This document shows, in pieces, positions 59,921 through 64,000 of a stretch of DNA of 64,000 bases. Below the pieces are notes generated by a model that was not told the origin of the DNA, searched no databases, and worked only from the letters and a program-made list of their open reading frames with translations. The translations under genes were made by a program, and so were the position numbers. Every line of letters starts with the position of its first letter. Position 1 is the first letter of the stretch. The DNA is taken from assembly GCF_000688335.1 (NCBI RefSeq), contig NZ_JHZX01000001.1, forward strand, positions 2,418,001-2,482,000, in the 5' to 3' direction. This stretch comes from Sediminibacter sp. Hel_I_10. Lineage in GTDB: Bacteria; Bacteroidota; Bacteroidia; Flavobacteriales; Flavobacteriaceae.

Positions 59921-61057
59921 TTATTTTTTATAGGATCGGCCTTTCCATTTATAGCTTGAAAATAAAGAGAGACAAGCGATGTAAACGCTAAAGAAAGGAT
60001 ATAAAAAACTTGAAAAAATATAGGAGGGTAAGACTGTTTCTTGTTCGAAAAAACGTGCTGTTTTAAAGAGGAGTAAAAAATCGATGGCCAGTTTAATGAG
60101 CCAGATGTAAATCAATGTCTTCAGTGAAATAATGGTTGCTAAGCAAAGCAGCGGTAAACAGACCAAAGTGCCATTCATTGCAAACACTAACAAGCCGGTC
60201 AATTTTCCGAAGTTGTTTTTATAATTTGTGGTTTTTGCTGCCCATCTAAGCCGTTGGGAAATCAGTGTTTTTAGGTTAGGCTGAGGGTTAGTGGTTACGA
60301 TGGCCTTTGGACTTTTTAGGTACATTACGCTTTCCTTTTGATGCTTTAAAAATTTCTCTAAAAGAAAAATATCGTCTCCGCTAGAAATAGAGCTATTGCC
60401 TTCAAAGCCTTTAACGCTTATAAAAGCCGATTTACGATAAGCAAAATTGGCACCATTGCACAAAAAAGGTTTGTTGACTCCAAAACCACCAATGGTGGCA
60501 CCTTGAAGGCTTAAGAGATCTAAAGCCTGAAAACGGCTTAAAAAACTGCCGAGGTTGGTATAACTTACAGGAAGTGCTACGCAATTTGCCGTGGTATTCT
60601 GTAAAAAAGCATCTAGGGTATCCAACCAAAATTGAGGCAGCTTGCAATCGGCATCGGTGGTTACCATCCAATCGTATTTGGCCTGTTTTACGGCAAGGGC
60701 AATGGCATCTTTTTTTGGTGCGTTGGTCAGCTGTTCATTTTGAAGGATTTTAAAATCAAATTGCTGTTGAGATTTGTGAGTTCTGAAAAAATCGCTGATG
60801 ATGGTCTCAGATTCATCTGTTGAAGCATCATTTATAAAGAGGAGCTCAAATTTAGACATGGGATATTCTAAATTAGCCATTGAGGCCAATAAAGCAGGTA
60901 GGTTTTCGGCTTCATCACGAAACGGAATGATTACGGAGAAGCAATGTTTTGGCGTGACATCGGTCAACTGAAAGGTGTTGACTTTATCAAACCCGTAGAT
61001 AAAACTACCGATGATGCCAAGATATAAAATGGTAATTACAAGAAGAATTACAAGCAT
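59921..61057 (-). CDS. Family 2 glycosyltransferase, membrane-bound
   Basis: The 378-residue protein has an N-terminal helix, the GT-A fold with FSVIIPFRDEAENLPALLAS, the DxD-type TTDADCKLP, SGDDIFLLEKFL and the processive-type QRLRWAAKT. Three or four C-terminal membrane helices follow. It probably transfers a sugar to a lipid or polymer on the inner face of the membrane. It starts two bases after the upstream flippase-like gene ends, so they form an operon. Confidence 0.88.
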   Translation of the reverse strand: MLVILLVITILYLGIIGSFIYGFDKVNTFQLTDVTPKHCFSVIIPFRDEAENLPALLASMANLEYPMSKFELLFINDASTDESETIISDFFRTHKSQQQFDFKILQNEQLTNAPKKDAIALAVKQAKYDWMVTTDADCKLPQFWLDTLDAFLQNTTANCVALPVSYTNLGSFLSRFQALDLLSLQGATIGGFGVNKPFLCNGANFAYRKSAFISVKGFEGNSSISSGDDIFLLEKFLKHQKESVMYLKSPKAIVTTNPQPNLKTLISQRLRWAAKTTNYKNNFGKLTGLLVFAMNGTLVCLPLLCLATIISLKTLIYIWLIKLAIDFLLLFKTARFFEQETVLPSYIFSSFLYPFFSVYIACLSLFSSYKWKGRSYKK

Positions 61058-61059
61058 GT

Positions 61060-62031
61060 CTAGTTGTTGTTTTGAGGAATGCTAAAATTAAGAACAAAAT
61101 AACTCCCAAATAGGGCTGGAAGCACAAAGTTGAAAAGCCACATGAGAGTCACCACACTTAAAATGATCAAACTGTTTAGTCCTGCAAAACTAAATAAGTA
61201 CAAGGCAACGCTTCCTTTAACCACGACATCAAATAAAAATAGCGATGGAATAACAGAGGTCAAAAGATACATTGCAGAAATAATGGTCATTGCATCCAGA
61301 TAACCTAAAGGAGAATTTAAAAGGCGCAGCAATATATAAAACTGAAATGAGAAAATAAGATAGCGGCATAAGGATAAGGAGAACCCGATCACGTAGCTTC
61401 GTTTTGGCAGCGTTTGATAAAAATGTCTTAGTTTTTCTAGAGAAAATCCTTTTATTTTTATTGATTTCCTCTTAAGATAAAGGGTCATCATCACGATCGC
61501 AACGACTAGGAGAAAAACCATAAGGTATGGATCAATCTGCAACAGGTTGGTCTTGTAGCTTGTTTGAAAGAGCATCAAACCAATGACGCCAAATAATGTT
61601 GTGACGCTCATTTGCATCATGTTTCCTAAAAAATTAAGTACTACTACTGGTTTGCGGTGCTGTTTTTTAAAGTAAATGGCTTTGGCGCCATATTCCCCAA
61701 TACGATTAGGGGTAAACAAAGACGCGGTGAGTGCAGCTAAACTTTGTTCTGCTGCTTTTTTGATGGAAATGTCGACGATAGATTTGACCAGAACACGCCA
61801 TTTTACAATTTCAAGATACCAGTTACACGCACTAAGAATGACTAAGAAACTAAGGTTTTTTATAGAGATCAAATTATTTGCTCTCAAAATTTGATGGAAG
61901 CTATCAAGGTCTAAATTAGAATTGTAAACCAGCTTTTTATAGATAAAATAAAAAGCCAAGACCACGATGCCTATTTTGATAAGTACAAAAAAGAATTGCT
62001 TAGTTTTGTATGAAAGGCGCCCTATAACCAC
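61060..62031 (-). CDS. Lysylphosphatidylglycerol synthetase/flippase transmembrane-domain family protein
   Basis: The 323-residue protein has about eight membrane helices and the family marks ASLFTPNRIGEYGAKAIYFKK and SVIPSLFLFDVVVKGSVALYLF. It corresponds to the membrane half of MprF-type proteins (UPF0104) without the synthetase domain. Such stand-alone forms are thought to flip or export glycolipids. Coupling to a GT2 glycosyltransferase fits glycolipid synthesis and transport. Confidence 0.82.
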   Translation of the reverse strand: MVIGRLSYKTKQFFFVLIKIGIVVLAFYFIYKKLVYNSNLDLDSFHQILRANNLISIKNLSFLVILSACNWYLEIVKWRVLVKSIVDISIKKAAEQSLAALTASLFTPNRIGEYGAKAIYFKKQHRKPVVVLNFLGNMMQMSVTTLFGVIGLMLFQTSYKTNLLQIDPYLMVFLLVVAIVMMTLYLKRKSIKIKGFSLEKLRHFYQTLPKRSYVIGFSLSLCRYLIFSFQFYILLRLLNSPLGYLDAMTIISAMYLLTSVIPSLFLFDVVVKGSVALYLFSFAGLNSLIILSVVTLMWLFNFVLPALFGSYFVLNFSIPQNNN

Positions 62032-62057
62032 GTCGCAAATTAAACCTTTATAATGAT

Positions 62058-62693
62058 ATGACCTCTAATCAACGATTTCAAAAATGGGTACTCGTTGTGC
62101 TAATTTGTTTATGTTCAGAATTTGGATTTGCACAACGCATTGCCAATCAATGGAAAGCACAGGTGGCACTTGGTGTTAATAGTCCGTCGCAATCTGGATT
62201 TGTAGAAGGATTTGAGGCCAAATCTGTCAATTTTCCTACCGTAAATCTTGGCATTCAGTACATGTTCAAACGGCAGTTGGGCGGTAAATTAGACTTTGGT
62301 TTTAATAGGTTTTCAAGCACAGATAATTCCGTAGAATTTAAAACCAACTATAGCAGGATCAATGCCCAGTTGGTGTATGATCCCACAACATCACTTTCGT
62401 TTTTACCAGTGCGATTGGGCGTTGTTGCCCATGCCGGACCAGGCTATTCTATAATAAAGCCTTTAGGCGAGTTTCGGGATAATAATTTAAGTTTTTTAAA
62501 CGTCATGGGTGGCGCCGAGTTTCATTACGGCTTGTCTGAGCGTGCCTCAATTTATACTGATGTATCCTATATTATGGGGTTTGCAAAGGATTTTGATCCA
62601 GAAATAGAAGGGTTTGGTGCCTTTAACGGAAACTTGTTGACCATTACCTTTGGCATTACCTTTTCATTAACTGGCTGCGAATATTGCAATTAA
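62058..62693 (+). CDS. Outer-membrane beta-barrel protein (OmpA N-terminal-like)
   Basis: The 211-residue protein has a signal peptide (VLICLCSEFGFAQ) and repeated amphipathic strands (WKAQVALGVNSPSQSG, FPTVNLGIQYMFKRQLGGKLDFGFNRF, LPVRLGVVAHAGPGYSII) of an eight-strand barrel, ending LTITFGITFSL. The stop overlaps the ruvC start (TAATG). Function unknown. Confidence 0.75.
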   Translation: MTSNQRFQKWVLVVLICLCSEFGFAQRIANQWKAQVALGVNSPSQSGFVEGFEAKSVNFPTVNLGIQYMFKRQLGGKLDFGFNRFSSTDNSVEFKTNYSRINAQLVYDPTTSLSFLPVRLGVVAHAGPGYSIIKPLGEFRDNNLSFLNVMGGAEFHYGLSERASIYTDVSYIMGFAKDFDPEIEGFGAFNGNLLTITFGITFSLTGCEYCN

Positions 62694-63247
62694 TGGCACA
62701 AGAAAAAATCATATTGGGTATTGATCCAGGAACTACGATCATGGGCTTTGGCCTTATTAAGGTGGTAGGCAAAAAAATGGAATTTCTCCAATTGAATGAG
62801 TTGGACCTTAAAAAATATTCGGATCATTACCTTAAGCTCAAACTTATTTTTGAGCGCACTATAGAACTTATTGATACCCATCACCCAGATGAAATTGCGA
62901 TTGAAGCGCCTTTCTTCGGAAAAAATGTACAAAGCATGCTCAAATTAGGTCGTGCCCAAGGGGTGGCTATGGCAGCAGGCTTATCTCGTGAAGTTCCCAT
63001 AACGGAATATTCTCCCAAAAAAATCAAGATGGCCATTACAGGTAATGGAAACGCCAGTAAAGAGCAAGTTGCCAAAATGCTACAGAGTTTGTTGGGCTTA
63101 AAGACCTTGCCAAAAAATTTGGATGCGACTGATGGTCTTGCTGCTGCAGTGTGTCATTTCTATAATGAAGGCCGTGTTGAGATAGGTAAAAGTTACTCGG
63201 GTTGGGGAGCTTTTGTGAAGCAGAATGAAGATAGAGTAAAAAAATGA
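62693..63247 (+). CDS. ruvC: Holliday junction resolvase RuvC
   Basis: Started at the ATG at 62693 (MAQEKIILGIDPGTT), the protein has 184 residues. The four acidic catalytic residues are visible: Asp in GIDPGT, Glu in AIEAPFFGKN, and the pair in NLDATDGLAAAVCH. RuvC cuts four-way DNA junctions during recombination repair. A longer in-frame start at 62684 would lie inside the preceding gene. It overlaps hemW by ATGA. Confidence 0.96.
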   Translation: MAQEKIILGIDPGTTIMGFGLIKVVGKKMEFLQLNELDLKKYSDHYLKLKLIFERTIELIDTHHPDEIAIEAPFFGKNVQSMLKLGRAQGVAMAAGLSREVPITEYSPKKIKMAITGNGNASKEQVAKMLQSLLGLKTLPKNLDATDGLAAAVCHFYNEGRVEIGKSYSGWGAFVKQNEDRVKK

Positions 63248-64000
63248 GCGGCATCTACATCCATATTCCTTTTTGTAAACAAGCTTGCCATTATTGTGAT
63301 TTTCATTTTTCAACGTCCCTAAAATCAAGAGATGCCATGGTTCTCGCTCTGGCCAAGGAGATGAGACTTAGAAAAGAAGAACTCCCAGAACAAAAGGTAG
63401 AGACCATTTATTTCGGTGGCGGCACACCTTCACTGTTGCGTGTTGACGAATTGGACTTTCTGATTCAAGAAGTCTACAAGAATTATAAGGTTTCCGAAGC
63501 ACCAGAAATCACCTTAGAGGCCAACCCAGACGATTTGATCAAGGCACAATCCCTTTCAAAACATCAATCTGAAGTCTTGAATTCTACATCAATATTTGAG
63601 GCTTACAAACACATTGGAATCAATCGGCTTTCTATAGGCATCCAATCCTTTTATGAGCAAGATCTTAAATTAATGAACCGCGCCCATAATGCCAGAGAGG
63701 CCAAGCAATGTTTAGAAGAGGCCACTGTGTATTTTGATAACATTTCATTAGACTTAATTTATGGCATCCCAGGACTAACTCACGAGCGTTGGCAACACAA
63801 TATTGATACGGCGCTAAGTTTTGGTGTCTCACACATATCAAGCTACGCACTCACCATAGAGCCCAAGACCGCATTAAAAGCTTTTATAGAAAAAGGCATT
63901 GTAGATGATGTGGATGACGAGCAGGCGCAAGCCCAATTTATGATGCTGATTGCTGCTCTAGAAGCCCATGATTTTGTACATTATGAACTGTCTAATTTTG
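63244..64000 (+). CDS. hemW: HemW-like radical SAM protein (3' part beyond window)
   Basis: The frame starts MSGIYIHIPFCKQACHYCDFHFST with the CxxxCxxC cluster motif. It continues with the HemW/HemN family marks YFGGGTPSLL, ITLEANPDDL, INRLSIGIQSFYEQDLKLMNRAHNA and SLDLIYGIPGLT, open to the window end (252 codons). HemW is a heme chaperone; coproporphyrinogen oxidase activity is not expected for this short-cluster form. A short insertion (SLSKHQSEVLNSTSIFEAYK) follows the NPDDL motif. Confidence 0.93.
   Translation, partial: MSGIYIHIPFCKQACHYCDFHFSTSLKSRDAMVLALAKEMRLRKEELPEQKVETIYFGGGTPSLLRVDELDFLIQEVYKNYKVSEAPEITLEANPDDLIKAQSLSKHQSEVLNSTSIFEAYKHIGINRLSIGIQSFYEQDLKLMNRAHNAREAKQCLEEATVYFDNISLDLIYGIPGLTHERWQHNIDTALSFGVSHISSYALTIEPKTALKAFIEKGIVDDVDDEQAQAQFMMLIAALEAHDFVHYELSNF

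Overview
This window is a piece of chromosome from a member of the Bacteroidota, almost certainly a marine-type Flavobacteriaceae. The evidence is a type IX secretion C-terminal sorting domain, TonB-dependent receptor/HmuY heme uptake, a DnaE with a fused N-terminal exonuclease, DUF6607 and DUF3871 proteins, A-rich leaders instead of strong Shine-Dalgarno sites, and repeated promoters of the Bacteroidota form TTTG/TTG-N18-19-TAnnTTTG. The element in the middle is visibly more AT-rich than its flanks.

Left core (1-23.9 kb): ordinary housekeeping genes. These are a LuxE-like acyl-protein synthetase (cut by the window edge), a T9SS-secreted protein, a PhoB/PhoR-type two-component pair, a MurG-like glycosyltransferase, trmB, a LysE-family exporter, an alkyltransferase-like protein, an Mrp/Nfu iron-sulfur carrier pair, a ferredoxin reductase/ferredoxin pair, a DUF3050 protein, glutaryl-CoA dehydrogenase, trmN6-rimM-rpsP, a calcium-repeat lipoprotein, dnaE, trxA, a ClpP-like protease and a DUF58 protein. 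A GC-rich palindromic REP-like repeat sits between the nfu and reductase genes.

Centre (24.03-46.92 kb): a 22.7 kb integrative element in the 3' end of tRNA-Asp(GTC), bounded by a perfect 198 bp direct repeat. Next to the left end are a HIT hydrolase plus HNH nuclease pair and a tyrosine recombinase. Then come small membrane proteins, an SRAP (YedK/HMCES) protein, a complete ABC-three-component (ABC-3C) conflict system, an XRE repressor with its operator, and a replication-type module (small protein, Sak4/RecA-like ATPase, DUF3871, and a large protein with polymerase-like aspartate motifs). A GIY-YIG/NUMOD homing endonuclease follows. The right end holds a tightly coupled seven-gene minus-strand operon: sigma-like factor, ImmA/IrrE peptidase, DUF4186 zinc protein, radical SAM enzyme, winged-helix plus DPPW methyltransferase-like enzyme, ASCH protein and P-loop kinase. 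I see no relaxase, conjugation or virion genes, so the element looks like a satellite or defence island rather than a complete phage or ICE.

The best candidate for an undescribed system is the seven-gene operon at 40641-46273. Its enzyme mix (radical SAM, DPPW enzyme, nucleotide-kinase-like protein, ASCH reader or hydrolase) resembles nucleotide or base modification pathways, under a sigma factor/protease switch. This is an inference from domain content and gene coupling only.

Right core (46.9-64 kb): a heme-uptake locus (DUF6607, divergent TonB receptor and HmuY, with a Fur-like palindrome between), a small secreted peptide, and a TPR sensor kinase/response regulator pair flanked by two probable small RNAs, one of which has a tandem repeat operator. 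After these come a BlaI/BlaR1-type pair with twin operator palindromes, TPR and TonB_C-like proteins, a GT2 glycosyltransferase plus membrane flippase-like protein, an outer-membrane barrel protein, ruvC and the start of hemW.
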